Shown here piece by piece: positions 33,732 to 44,608 of a stretch of 64,000 nt of DNA. The DNA comes from Alphaproteobacteria bacterium (lineage in GTDB: Bacteria; Pseudomonadota; Alphaproteobacteria; CALKHQ01): NCBI GenBank assembly GCA_041396705.1, contig JAWKYB010000002.1:656920-720919 (forward strand), written 5' to 3'. Below the pieces are notes generated by a model, which saw only the letters and a program-made list of their open reading frames with translations, did not search any database and was not told the DNA's origin. Within the stretch, counting starts at the first letter, position 1. Each line of letters begins with the position of its first letter. A program made the position numbers and the translations under genes.

Positions 33732-36700
33732 ATGCTGTCGCTGCTCGGTCGCTTCATCCGCTCGCCCTGGTTCTGGTCGCTGATCGGCGTCCTGATCCTG
33801 TGCGTCGCGATCTGGTTCCTGTTCGGCGCCATCGGCATCGGCGGCGTCTATCCGTTCGAGGACCCGATCTATCGCCTGGGCGCGATCCTCGTCGTGGTCG
33901 TGGTCTACTTCGCCGTCGTCTTCATCTCGATGCTGCGCTCGCAGGGCGCCAACCGGAAGATGGTCGAGGACCTGGAGACGGCGGGCACCGCCGCGGTCAC
34001 GGCCGAGGACGAGGAGATGACGGCGCAGGAGGTGGCCACCCTGCGCGAGCGGATGCGCGAGGCGATGCGCCTGCTGCGCAACGCCAAGTTCGGCCGCGGC
34101 CTGGGCCGGCGCTATCTCTACCAGCTGCCCTGGTACATGCTGGTCGGCCCGCCGGGCTCCGGCAAGACCACGGCGCTGGTGAAGTCGGGCCTGCGCTTCG
34201 TGCTGGCCGACAAGCTGGGCACCGAGGCGGTGCGCGGCGTCGGCGGCACCCGCAACTGCGACTGGTGGTTCACCGACGAGGCGGTGCTGATCGACACCGC
34301 CGGCCGTTACACCACCCAGGACGCCCGCGCCTCGGTCGATGCCGGCGGCTGGCAGGCTTTTCTCGACCTGCTGCGCCGCAACCGACCGCGCCAGCCGCTG
34401 AACGGCGTGTTCATCGTCATCGCCATCAACGAGGTGATGGGGATGGACGACGCGCACCGCGCCGAGCACGCCAAGATCATCCGCAACCGCATCAACGAGC
34501 TGCACGAGCGGCTGCGCCAGCGCTTCCCGATCTACGTGATGCTGACCAAGTGCGACCTGGTCGCCGGCTTCACCGAGTTCTTCGACGAGATGGGCGGCGA
34601 GGAGCGCCAGCAGGTCTGGGGCACGACCTTCGCGCTGGACGACGACCGCACGGTCGACGGCACCGCGGCGGGCTTCAGCCGCGAGTTCGACCTGCTGGTC
34701 GACCGGCTGAACCAGCGCCTGGTCGACCGCATGCACCGCGAGCTCGATATCGAGCGGCGGGCGCTGGTCTACGGCTTCCCGGCGCAGATGGCCTCGCTGC
34801 GCGACCTGCTGCAGGAGTTCCTCGACGCCGTGTTCCGGCCGAGCCAGTTCGAGGAACGGCCGATGCTGCGCGGCGTGTATTTCACCAGCGGCACCCAGGA
34901 AGGCACCCCGATCGACCGGCTGATGGGCTCGCTGGCCGCCCGCTTCGGCGTCAGCCGCAGCACCCTGCCGGCGTTCAGCGGCGGCGGCCGCTCCTATTTC
35001 GTCACCCGGCTGCTGCGCGAGGTGGCCTTCCCCGAGGCCTATATCGCCACCGCGCGCTCGGCGCGCGAACGGCGGCGGATCTGGATCCGGCGCACCGGCT
35101 ACGCCGCGATCGCGCTGCTGGTGCTGGCCGCCGGCGCCGCCTGGGCGCTGAGCTATCTCGGCAACCGCGAACTGATCGCCGATGTCGAAGGCGACATCGA
35201 CAGCTACAACGCCGCGCTGGCGCAGATGGACGTGGCTGCGGTCGACGACACCGACTTCGCCAAGGCCAGCGGCGTGCTCGACATCCTGCGCGCCATTCCG
35301 GTCCGCGACCCGGCGGCGGTGGCGTCGCCGCCGCTGGAGCTGACCTTCGGCCTCTACCAGGGCGACAAGCTGCAGGTGCCGGCGGAGCAGTCCTACATCC
35401 GCGCGCTGAACAAGCTGCTGGCGCCGCGGCTGTTCCTGCACCTGGAAGACAAGATCGACCAGTATGCCGACGCGATGCAGAACGGCGGCAGCCAGGCCGA
35501 CCAGAACGCGCTGTACGACGAACTCAAGGCCTATCTGATGCTCGGCAAGGGCGGCGAGCTGGCCGCCGACGAGCGCGACGCCATCGTCAAGGTGTTCGAC
35601 GCCGACTGGCGCGCGCTCTATCCCGGGGCGGAGAACGATGCGCTGCGCAGCGCGCTCGGCGCCCATCTCGACACGCTGCTCGACAACCGCACCTACGACA
35701 TCGGGCTGGACAGCGGGCTGGTCGAGCGCGCCCGCCAGGCGCTGACCAACATCCCGCTCGAGGGCGAGGCCTATGAGGCGATCCGCGGCAGCGAGGCGGC
35801 GCGCAACCTGCCGACCTGGCGGGTAATCGACCACATCGGCTCGCAAGGCGACCGGGTGATCGTGCGCCGGTCCGACGGGACGCCGCTGACCGCCGGCGTG
35901 CCCGGGCTCTATACCTATCGCGGCTTCACCGAGGTGTTCCTGCCGGCGCTCGACCGCATCACCGACAGCGTGGCGCGACAAGGCTGGGTGCTGAGCGACG
36001 ACACCGGAGCCGACCAGACCGCGGCGATCGCGCGGTTCCGCGACGGCGTCACCCAGGCCTACATGAACGACTACATCGAATACTGGGACCGGCTGCTGAA
36101 CGACGTCACCGTCGTGCCGATCACCTCGCTGGACCAGGCCCGGATGGTGCTGAACATCCTCGCCAGCCCGTCGTCGCCGCTGAAGACCTTCCTGTCCGAC
36201 GCGGCGCAGGAGACCACGCTGGCCAGGCCGCAGCCGGCGCCGCCGCCAGGCACCGCCCCGGCCGACGGCAGCGCGCCGGCGGACGGCAGCGCACCGGCGG
36301 CCGGCGGCGACGCCGCGGCAGGCCAGGGCGCCGACGCGGGCGGCAGCCCGGTGCTCGGCACCGGCGGCGCGGCCGCGCCGGCCGGCCCGCAGCCGGGCCA
36401 GTACGTCAACGACCATTTCCAGCCGCTGCACCAGCTGGTGCAGGGCGCCGACGGCCAGCCGCCGCTGCTGGACCAGATGGTGTCGGATTTCGCCGGCCTC
36501 TATGCCGGGCTCAACGCGCTGCAGGCGGGCGACGGCACCGTGCCGGCCAGCCTGACCGAGGCGATCCAGAAGGCCAACGCCACCGCCGGCGCCGCGCCGG
36601 AGCCGGTGGCCAGCGTGGTGGCGGAGGTGATGGCGGCCGCGGCCTCGGTCGGCGCCGGCGGCGCGCTCGACTCGCTGCGCGAAAGCTACCTGACCACGGT

Positions 36701-37379
36701 CTATCCGCAGTGCAGCCAGCTGCTGGCCGACCGCTATCCGTTCGAGCCGACCAGCAACGACCCGGTCACCCTGGCCAACCTGGCGGCGGTGTTCGCGCCG
36801 GGCGCCCTGCTCGACGGCTTCTTCCAGGCCAACCTGGCCCAGCATGTCGACCAGTCGGTGAAGCCGTGGCGCTGGAAACCGGAATCGGTCAGCCTCAACA
36901 TCTCCAACGCCGCGCTGCAACAGTTCGAGCGCGCGGCCGACATCCGCTCGGTGTTCTTCGCCGCCGGCGCGGTGCCGTCGGTGAGCTTTACCATGAACCC
37001 GCTGCTGACCGCCGGCACCATCAACCGGGCGCTGCTGACCATCGACGGCAAGACCTATGTGTACGAGAATGCGCCGGTCGACCCGTTTCCGGTGAAATGG
37101 CCGGACCCGGCCGGCCCGCCAGGCGCGCGCATCGAGTTCACGCCGCGGGTCGACGGCCAGCCCAACGGCGCCACCTTCGACGGCGAATGGGGCTGGTTCC
37201 ACATGCTCGACGCGGCGCGGAACGCCGGCAATGTTCAACCCGGTGCAACCTCTGATAAACTCACCGTAACCATCTCGGCGGGCAATCGTTCCGCCACCTA
37301 CGCGGTGCAGACCAACGGCGTGATCAACCCGTTCAATGCGCCCGACCTGTGGGAGTTCCGGTGTCCGACCACGCTCTGA
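33732..37379 (+). CDS. tssM: T6SS membrane complex TssM (IcmF family)
   Basis: A 1215-residue inner-membrane protein. Two membrane helices lie at about 12-35 and 49-68. A cytoplasmic NTPase-like domain carries an intact Walker A, GPPGSGKT at 139-146, and a Walker B-like AVLIDTAGRY segment. A third helix is at about 455-475. The large periplasmic part includes an Ala/Gly/Pro-rich insert near 835-885 and ends in the TssJ-binding beta domain (LTVTISAGNRSATYAVQ). The ATG at 33732 gives a standard N-terminus. Walker A is not conserved in all TssM, so its presence suggests nucleotide-dependent action as in Agrobacterium. Confidence 0.96.
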   Translation: MLSLLGRFIRSPWFWSLIGVLILCVAIWFLFGAIGIGGVYPFEDPIYRLGAILVVVVVYFAVVFISMLRSQGANRKMVEDLETAGTAAVTAEDEEMTAQEVATLRERMREAMRLLRNAKFGRGLGRRYLYQLPWYMLVGPPGSGKTTALVKSGLRFVLADKLGTEAVRGVGGTRNCDWWFTDEAVLIDTAGRYTTQDARASVDAGGWQAFLDLLRRNRPRQPLNGVFIVIAINEVMGMDDAHRAEHAKIIRNRINELHERLRQRFPIYVMLTKCDLVAGFTEFFDEMGGEERQQVWGTTFALDDDRTVDGTAAGFSREFDLLVDRLNQRLVDRMHRELDIERRALVYGFPAQMASLRDLLQEFLDAVFRPSQFEERPMLRGVYFTSGTQEGTPIDRLMGSLAARFGVSRSTLPAFSGGGRSYFVTRLLREVAFPEAYIATARSARERRRIWIRRTGYAAIALLVLAAGAAWALSYLGNRELIADVEGDIDSYNAALAQMDVAAVDDTDFAKASGVLDILRAIPVRDPAAVASPPLELTFGLYQGDKLQVPAEQSYIRALNKLLAPRLFLHLEDKIDQYADAMQNGGSQADQNALYDELKAYLMLGKGGELAADERDAIVKVFDADWRALYPGAENDALRSALGAHLDTLLDNRTYDIGLDSGLVERARQALTNIPLEGEAYEAIRGSEAARNLPTWRVIDHIGSQGDRVIVRRSDGTPLTAGVPGLYTYRGFTEVFLPALDRITDSVARQGWVLSDDTGADQTAAIARFRDGVTQAYMNDYIEYWDRLLNDVTVVPITSLDQARMVLNILASPSSPLKTFLSDAAQETTLARPQPAPPPGTAPADGSAPADGSAPAAGGDAAAGQGADAGGSPVLGTGGAAAPAGPQPGQYVNDHFQPLHQLVQGADGQPPLLDQMVSDFAGLYAGLNALQAGDGTVPASLTEAIQKANATAGAAPEPVASVVAEVMAAAASVGAGGALDSLRESYLTTVYPQCSQLLADRYPFEPTSNDPVTLANLAAVFAPGALLDGFFQANLAQHVDQSVKPWRWKPESVSLNISNAALQQFERAADIRSVFFAAGAVPSVSFTMNPLLTAGTINRALLTIDGKTYVYENAPVDPFPVKWPDPAGPPGARIEFTPRVDGQPNGATFDGEWGWFHMLDAARNAGNVQPGATSDKLTVTISAGNRSATYAVQTNGVINPFNAPDLWEFRCPTTL

Positions 37380-38149
37380 GGCTGATCGACCGGCCGTCCT
37401 GCGGCTACTTCGGCAAGGTGCCGCTGACCGGCGACTTCGTCCGCAGCGCGCTGCCCGACGGTTTCCTGCGGCCGTGGGACCTGTGGTTGCAGACCGCGAT
37501 CGAGCGCAGCCGCGCCGACCTCGGCGAGCGGTGGCTGAAATACTACCTGACCAGCCCGGTGTGGCGCTTCGCGCTGTCCGGCGGCATCTGCGGCGAGCGC
37601 CCGATCGCCGGCGTGATGATGCCCAGCGTCGACCAGGTCGGCCGCTATTTCCCGCTTTGCCTGGCCGCGGCGCTGCCCGCCGACGCCCGGCCGGCCGTGG
37701 TGGCGGCGACCGAGAGCGACTGGTACTGGAAAGCGGAATGCACGGTTCTCGCCTCGCTGGAGGACGAGTTCGAGCTGAAGGTGCTGGACGCGGCGGTGCG
37801 CGACATCGGCCTGCCCGCCTGCTGCGCGCCGCGGCATGGGACGGCGGCCGGCCGCGACGGCCCGCGGGTGGCGCAGGGGTGGGATTCGTTGCGGGTCGAA
37901 CTGGCCGGCGAGGACCTGCAGCTGGTCTATCCCGGCCTGCTCGACCAGTTGCTGGCGCGCATGCTGCAGCCCTGCAGCCTGTGGTGGACGCTGGGCTCGG
38001 AGGACGTCGACCCGGTGCTGGTCGCCTGCCGCGGCCTGCCGCCGGCCGACCAGTTCGCGGCCTTCCTCGACGGCGACTGGGCCGCCTGGGGCTGGAACGA
38101 CGGCATCGCGCGCCACGGCGCCGGCACCGTCATCGCCGGCGGCCGCTGA
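37361..38149 (+). CDS. tagF: T6SS-associated regulator TagF
   Basis: A 262-residue SciT/TagF-family protein with the signature GYFGKVPLTGDFVRSALP near the N-terminus, then GRYFPLCLAAAL and SLWWTLGSEDVDP. TagF acts after translation to hold the system off, working with the FHA protein in parallel to the kinase. I prefer the GTG at 37361, which has GGGAG six bases upstream; a GTG at 37349 is also in frame. It begins inside the end of tssM, overlapping by 19 bases, and is followed by pppA. In some systems TagF is fused to PppA; here they are separate neighbours. Confidence 0.92.
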   Translation: MSDHALRLIDRPSCGYFGKVPLTGDFVRSALPDGFLRPWDLWLQTAIERSRADLGERWLKYYLTSPVWRFALSGGICGERPIAGVMMPSVDQVGRYFPLCLAAALPADARPAVVAATESDWYWKAECTVLASLEDEFELKVLDAAVRDIGLPACCAPRHGTAAGRDGPRVAQGWDSLRVELAGEDLQLVYPGLLDQLLARMLQPCSLWWTLGSEDVDPVLVACRGLPPADQFAAFLDGDWAAWGWNDGIARHGAGTVIAGGR

Positions 38150-38159
38150 GGGCGGGGCG

Positions 38160-38951
38160 GTGAGCGTGGACCAGGATGCGGCGACCCGGGCCGGCGGCCA
38201 GTTCGCGCAGTTCCGCTTCCGCTCGCACGGCGTCACCCACATCGGCAATGTGCGCAAGCTGAACGAGGATGCGTTCCTCGACCGCGGCGACATCGGGCTG
38301 TGGGTGGTCGCCGACGGCATGGGCGGCCACCAGAGCGGCGACTATGCCAGCCGGCTGATCGTCGAGACGCTGGCGGCCGTGCGCGCGCCGGACTCGGCCA
38401 GCGCGCTGCTGCACGACGTCAAGCACCGGCTCGACCAGGTCCATATCGCCCTGCAGACCGAGGCGGCCTCGCGCGGCGAGGGCGCGGTGATCGCCAGCAC
38501 CGTCGCCGCGCTGATGGCGCACGGCGCGCACTATGCCTGCGTGTGGGCCGGCGACAGCCGGGTCTATCGCTGCCGCGGCGGCGAGCTGCGCCAGCTGACC
38601 ACGGACCACAGCTATGTGCAGACGCTGGTCGACCAGGGGCTGCTGGCGCCGGACAAGGTCGCCGCCCATCCCTATGCCAATGTCGTCACCCGCGCGGTCG
38701 GCACCGACCAGACGCTGGAGCTCGACATCGCCACCGGCGAGCTGGCCGCGCACGACCGCTTCCTGCTGTGCAGCGACGGGCTGAACCGGCAGGTGCTCGA
38801 CGGCCAGATCGCCGGCGTGCTGGCGGGGGCGGACTGCGCCAAGGCGGCGGCGGCGCTGATCGATCTGGCGCTGAGCACCGGCGCGCGCGACAACGTGACC
38901 GCCGTGGTGATCGATGTCGAGTCCGCGCCGGTCGGCACGGGCCTGGGCTGA
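38160..38951 (+). CDS. pppA: T6SS PP2C-type protein phosphatase PppA
   Basis: A 263-residue PPM/PP2C phosphatase with the metal-site motifs in order: GNVRKLNEDAF, VADGMGGHQSG, WAGDSRVYR, CSDGLN and GARDNVTAVVID. No membrane segment. In T6SS it reverses phosphorylation of the FHA protein by PpkA and so stops firing. The start is one of two nearby GTG codons (38160 or 38166). It lies between tagF (11 bases upstream) and the haem-motif HAMP protein gene (30 bases downstream). Confidence 0.92.
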   Translation: MSVDQDAATRAGGQFAQFRFRSHGVTHIGNVRKLNEDAFLDRGDIGLWVVADGMGGHQSGDYASRLIVETLAAVRAPDSASALLHDVKHRLDQVHIALQTEAASRGEGAVIASTVAALMAHGAHYACVWAGDSRVYRCRGGELRQLTTDHSYVQTLVDQGLLAPDKVAAHPYANVVTRAVGTDQTLELDIATGELAAHDRFLLCSDGLNRQVLDGQIAGVLAGADCAKAAAALIDLALSTGARDNVTAVVIDVESAPVGTGLG

Positions 38952-38981
38952 GCGGACGGCAGGCGGGAGAGCGACGGCGCG

Positions 38982-39896
38982 ATGGGACTGAGAACGAAGT
39001 TCAACCTGGTGCTGGTGGTGGCCTTCGCGATCGGCCTCGGTCTGGCCGCATTGCTGTCGTTCCGGATCATCGAGCGCAACGCGACCGAGGAGGTGATCCA
39101 GAACGCCAACGTGATGATCGAGGCCGCCAGCGCCGTGCGCACCTACACCAGCACCGAGATCGCGCCGCTGCTGAACTTCGAGGTGGAGGTGCAGGAGGCC
39201 GAGGCCGCCGCCGCCAACGACCCCGACTTCCGCCTGTTCCTGCCGCACACCGTGCCGGCGTTCGCGGCCAAGGCCAACCTCGGCCTGATGCTGGGCAAGT
39301 TCGAAGACTATTCCTATCGCGAGGCCGCGCTGGCGCCGACCAACCCCAGCGACCTGGCGACGCCGTTCGAGGCCGACATCATCGGCCAGTTCGGCGCCGA
39401 CCCGCAGCTGACCGAGATCGTGCGCCAGCACGAGGAGGACGGCGAGCAGTACATGGTGCTGGCCCGGCCGATCCGGGTTTCCTCGGAAAGCTGCCTGGTC
39501 TGCCACTCGGTGCCGGCCCGCGCACCGCAGGCCATGCTGGACCTCTACGGCGAGGAGAACGGCTTCGGCTGGCAGATCGACCAGGTGGTGGCGGCGCAGA
39601 TCGTGACCGTGCCGATGTCGGTGCCGCTGGACCGCGCCGACACGGTGTTCCGCTTCTTCATGATCACGCTGGCTGGCGTTTTCGTCCTCGTGTTGATAAT
39701 CCTTAACGTGATCCTGCAATATGTGGTGATTAAGCCGGTCTTGCGGATGTCCGACATCGCAGGCCGGGTTAGCATGGGCGAGAGCGACGTGCCGGAATAT
39801 GTGCGCCCCGGCAAGGACGAGATCGCATCGCTTTCAGTCTCGTTCAACCGGATGCGGCGTAGTCTGGAGAACGCCATGAAACTGTTGGACGAATGA
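38982..39896 (+). CDS. DUF3365 (Tll0287-like) HAMP membrane protein with CxxCH haem-c motif
   Basis: A 304-residue inner-membrane protein. Membrane helix 1 is at about 8-28. The periplasmic domain (about 30-220) fits DUF3365, a PAS-like fold, and holds CLVCHS with Cys171, Cys174 and His175, a covalent haem-c site. Helix 2 is at about 223-245. A HAMP domain follows (IKPVLRMSDIAGRVSMGE, then DEIASLSVSFNRMRRSLENA), and the protein ends there with no kinase, cyclase or methyl-accepting output. It sits between pppA and ppkA, 28 bases before the kinase gene, so I infer it passes a redox or gas-ligand signal to that kinase through the HAMP. That coupling is a hypothesis. GGGAGA precedes the ATG. Confidence 0.8.
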   Translation: MGLRTKFNLVLVVAFAIGLGLAALLSFRIIERNATEEVIQNANVMIEAASAVRTYTSTEIAPLLNFEVEVQEAEAAAANDPDFRLFLPHTVPAFAAKANLGLMLGKFEDYSYREAALAPTNPSDLATPFEADIIGQFGADPQLTEIVRQHEEDGEQYMVLARPIRVSSESCLVCHSVPARAPQAMLDLYGEENGFGWQIDQVVAAQIVTVPMSVPLDRADTVFRFFMITLAGVFVLVLIILNVILQYVVIKPVLRMSDIAGRVSMGESDVPEYVRPGKDEIASLSVSFNRMRRSLENAMKLLDE

Positions 39897-39924
39897 GCTT
39901 GCGGCTGGCACGGGAATCTGGGCG

Positions 39925-41297
<1,373 letters not shown>

Positions 41298-41298
<1 letters not shown>

Positions 41299-41687
41299 TG
41301 CCGAACCAGGTCGTCGCCACCGGCATGGCGCAGTGCACCTTCGGCACCGCGCCGACCGCGCTGATGGTCGTCGACCCGACCCGGCCGCTGGTCAGCAACA
41401 TGCCGGCGGCCAACATCATGGACCACGCGCCGATCGTGAACCTGCCGACCTTCGGCATGTGCAACACGCCGTCGAACCCGATGGTGGCGGCGGCGACCGC
41501 GGCCGCGCTCGGCGTGCTCACCCCGATGCCGTGCATCCCGGCGACCGCGGCGCCCTGGGTCCCCGGCGCGCCGACCGTGCTGGTCGGCAGCATGCCGGCG
41601 CTGCACGACGGCTGCAAATGCATGTGCAACTGGGGCGGCGTGATCTCGATCAACTTCGCCGGCCAGGTGACCACCCAGGTCGGCTGA
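41298..41687 (+). CDS. PAAR-like spike-tip protein (DUF4150/DUF4280 type)
   Basis: A 129-residue protein, rich in Pro, Met and Cys: GMAQCTFGTAP, NIMDHAPIVNLPTFGMCNT, TPMPCIPATAAPWVPG and LHDGCKCMCNWGG. This pattern matches the DUF4280/DUF4150 PAAR-like proteins that sharpen the VgrG tip, with the conserved Cys/His residues likely binding a metal. No toxin domain is attached. It starts within the ppkA stop (TGATG) and is followed by a 157-base gap before clpV. It is the probable tip of the spike and a possible docking point for cargo encoded elsewhere. Confidence 0.85.
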
Positions 41688-41844
41688 GCCGGCGGACATG
41701 GCCCGGGTCGGCGTGTTCAGGCGCCGTTAAGACCCTGGCGCCGAGACTTCGGCGGTCCCCGCCGCCGGCGTCGCTCGACGCCACCCCCGCATTCGGTTAA
41801 TTTCGCGCAATCCTCACCTTGCCCCCACGCCCGAGGTACATGAC

Positions 41845-44556
41845 ATGGCCGCTCCGCTCCGCACGCTGATCAAGCGCTTGAACCCGGTCTGCTACGCCGC
41901 GCTGGAGAGCGCGGGCGGCCTGTGCCTGTCGCGCTCGCACTACGAGGTCGACCTCGAGCACTTCTTCGCCAAGCTGCTGGAAGGCAACAACACCGACCTG
42001 CACCAGATCCTCAGCCACTACGACCAGAACCAGGACCGGGTGCGCCGCGACCTCGACGCGGCGATGGACAAGTTCAAGACCGGCAACACCCGCACGCCGG
42101 TGTTCTCGCCGCGCATCCAACGGCTGCTGGAGGCGGCGTGGATGGTCTCGTCGGTCGACTTCGAGGCAGGCCAGATCCGCAGCGCCCACATCCTGATCGC
42201 GGCGCTGCGCGACACCGAGTTCGCCATGCTGCTGGAGCGCACCTCCGAGGCGTTCGGCGCGATCAACCCGGAGCAGCTGAAGGACCAGCTCGACGACATC
42301 ACCGGCGGTTCGATGGAAGCGGTCGGCGGCGCGCGCAGCGGCAGCGCCGAGGGCGCGGCACAGCAGGGCGGGCCGGTGCCGTCCGGCCCGGCCGGCCAGG
42401 GCGAGCTCGGCAAATACACCATCAACCTGACCGAGCGGGCCAAGGCCGGCCAGATCGACCCGGTGCTGGGCCGCGACGCCGAGATCCGCCAGATGGTCGA
42501 CATCCTGTCGCGGCGCCGCCAGAACAACCCGATCCTCACCGGCGAGGCCGGCGTCGGCAAGACCGCGGTGGTCGAGGGCCTGGCCCAGCGCATCGCCGAC
42601 GACGACGTGCCGCCGATCCTGAAGGGCGTCACCCTGCTCACCCTCGACCTCGGCCTGCTGCAGGCCGGCGCCAGCGTGAAGGGCGAGTTCGAGCGCCGGC
42701 TGCGCGCGGTGATCGACGAGGTCAAGGCCTCGAAGACGCCGATCATCATGTTCATCGACGAGGCGCACACGCTGATCGGCGCCGGCGGCGCCGCCGGCCA
42801 GGGCGATGCCGCCAACCTGCTGAAGCCGGCGCTGGCCCGCGGCGAGCTGCGCACGATCGCCGCCACCACCTGGTCGGAATACAAGAAGTACTTCGAGAAG
42901 GACCCGGCGCTGACCCGCCGCTTCCAGGTGGTCAAGGTCGAGGAGCCGGACGAGGCCCGCGCCACCGCGATGATCCGCGGCGTCGCCAACACCATGGAGA
43001 CCCACCACAAGGTGCGGGTGCTGGACGAGGCGGTGCGCGCCGCGGTCAGCCTTTCCAACCGCTACCTGGCCGGCCGCCAGCTGCCGGACAAGGCGGTCAG
43101 CCTGCTCGACACCGCCTGCGCGCGGGTCAAGATCTCGCAGAATTCCACGCCGGCGCCGATCGAGGACATCCAGCGCCAGCTGGAGAACATCGCCGCCGAG
43201 ACCCGCGCGCTGGAGCGCGAGCAGAAGACCGGTGCCGACCATGGCGACGCCATCGCCAAGCTGGCCGGCGAGCGCACGCGGCTGGAGGGCGAGCTCGCCA
43301 CGCTGAAGGAACGCTGGTCGCAGGAAAAGGCGCTGGTCGACCGCATCGACGCCATGCGCCGCCAGCTCGAGGGTGCGCCCGGCGAGGACAAGCCGGCGGC
43401 GCCGGTGCAGGCCAACGGCGACGCGGCGGCGGGCGCGGCCCAGGCGGCGGCGGAGATGCCGGCGGAGCCGGCCACGCGCGAGGCGCTGGCCGGACTGACC
43501 CATGAGCTGCGCGCCATGCAGGGCGAGGTGCCGCTGGTCTATCCGGTGGTCACCGACCAGACCGTGGCCGAGGTGCTGTCCGGCTGGACCGGCATCCCGC
43601 TCGGCAGCATGGTCAAGGACGAGATCGCGGCGGTGCTGGAGCTGAAGGACCGGCTGGCCGAACGGGTGATCGGCCAGGACCATGCGCTCGACATCATCGC
43701 CCAGCGCATCCGCACCGCCCGCGCCAACCTCGACGATCCCGGCAAGCCGATCGGCGTGTTCATGCTGGTCGGCACCAGCGGCGTCGGCAAGACCGAGACC
43801 GCGCTGGCGCTGACCGAGCTGCTGTACGGCGGCGAGCGCAACATCATCTCGATCAACATGTCCGAGTACCAGGAGGCGCACACCGTCTCCAACCTCAAGG
43901 GCAGCCCGCGCGGCTATGTCGGCTATGGCGAGGGCGGCGTGCTGACCGAGGCGGTGCGGCGCCGGCCCTACAGCGTGGTGCTGCTCGACGAGGTCGAGAA
44001 GGCGCACCCGGACGTGATGGAGCTGTTCTTCCAGGTGTTCGACAAGGGCGACCTCGAGGATGCCGAGGGCCGCAGCATCGACTTCAAGAACACGGTCATC
44101 ATCCTGACCTCGAACGTCGGCACCGACACCATCATGACCATGTGCGGCCGCGGCAAGGAACGACCGCAGCCGGATGCGATCATCGACGCGATCCGGCCGG
44201 AGCTGAACAGCCGGTTCAAGCCGGCGCTGCTCGGCCGCATGGTGGTGGTGCCGTTCTACCCGATCAACGACCAGATGCTGGACCGCATCACCCGGCTGAA
44301 GCTGAACAAGATCGTGCGCCGGGTGGAACACAACCACGGCGCCTTCATGAGCTACGACGACGCCGTGGTTCAGGCGCTGTGCGCGCGGTGCACCGACACC
44401 GATTCCGGCGCGCGCACCATCGACAACATCCTGACCGGCTCGATCCTGCCGGAGATCGCCCAGACCGTGCTGCAGCGCATGGCCGAAGGCCAGGACATCG
44501 AGATGATCAAGCTGAAGGCCGAGGACGGCGGCGCGATCGGCTTCGAGGTCAGCTGA
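41845..44556 (+). CDS. clpV: T6SS AAA+ ATPase ClpV (TssH)
   Basis: A 903-residue ClpB-like disaggregase of the ClpV1 family. The N-terminal domain (about 1-165, LIKRLNPVCYAALESA) binds the contracted sheath. Walker A motifs are GEAGVGKT (233-240) and GTSGVGKT (643-650), with Walker B-like FIDEAHTLIGAG and LLDEVEKAHPDVM. The mid-domain coiled coil lies at about 435-515 and is followed by an Ala/Pro-rich insert. ClpV disassembles contracted TssBC for reuse. GAGGT precedes the ATG at 41845; another ATG five bases upstream is out of frame. The 157-base gap before it shows no clear promoter but leaves room for one. Confidence 0.96.
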   Translation: MAAPLRTLIKRLNPVCYAALESAGGLCLSRSHYEVDLEHFFAKLLEGNNTDLHQILSHYDQNQDRVRRDLDAAMDKFKTGNTRTPVFSPRIQRLLEAAWMVSSVDFEAGQIRSAHILIAALRDTEFAMLLERTSEAFGAINPEQLKDQLDDITGGSMEAVGGARSGSAEGAAQQGGPVPSGPAGQGELGKYTINLTERAKAGQIDPVLGRDAEIRQMVDILSRRRQNNPILTGEAGVGKTAVVEGLAQRIADDDVPPILKGVTLLTLDLGLLQAGASVKGEFERRLRAVIDEVKASKTPIIMFIDEAHTLIGAGGAAGQGDAANLLKPALARGELRTIAATTWSEYKKYFEKDPALTRRFQVVKVEEPDEARATAMIRGVANTMETHHKVRVLDEAVRAAVSLSNRYLAGRQLPDKAVSLLDTACARVKISQNSTPAPIEDIQRQLENIAAETRALEREQKTGADHGDAIAKLAGERTRLEGELATLKERWSQEKALVDRIDAMRRQLEGAPGEDKPAAPVQANGDAAAGAAQAAAEMPAEPATREALAGLTHELRAMQGEVPLVYPVVTDQTVAEVLSGWTGIPLGSMVKDEIAAVLELKDRLAERVIGQDHALDIIAQRIRTARANLDDPGKPIGVFMLVGTSGVGKTETALALTELLYGGERNIISINMSEYQEAHTVSNLKGSPRGYVGYGEGGVLTEAVRRRPYSVVLLDEVEKAHPDVMELFFQVFDKGDLEDAEGRSIDFKNTVIILTSNVGTDTIMTMCGRGKERPQPDAIIDAIRPELNSRFKPALLGRMVVVPFYPINDQMLDRITRLKLNKIVRRVEHNHGAFMSYDDAVVQALCARCTDTDSGARTIDNILTGSILPEIAQTVLQRMAEGQDIEMIKLKAEDGGAIGFEVS

Positions 44557-44565
44557 AAAAAAGTT

Positions 44566-44597
44566 GGGCCGGCGCGGTCCAACAGCCGCGCCGGCCC
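44566..44597 (-). terminator. Rho-independent terminator for the fasciclin gene
   Basis: A perfect 12-bp GC-rich stem (arms 44566-44577 and 44586-44597) with an eight-base loop is followed, reading on the minus strand, by AACTTTTTTT. This is a textbook intrinsic terminator for the minus-strand fasciclin gene whose stop is at 44609. On the plus strand the A-run precedes the hairpin and no T-run follows, so it would stop clpV transcripts only weakly. Confidence 0.85.
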
Positions 44598-44608
44598 GCG
44601 AGGCCGCC

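Noticed and set aside
33288..37238. A 1316-codon open frame on the minus strand opposite tssM, and similar very long antisense frames opposite clpV (41797-44643) and vgrG (25197-28118)
   Set aside because: Their predicted proteins are Arg/Ala/Val/His-rich with no domain, and they mirror strong T6SS genes; long antisense frames are expected in a genome with this codon bias.
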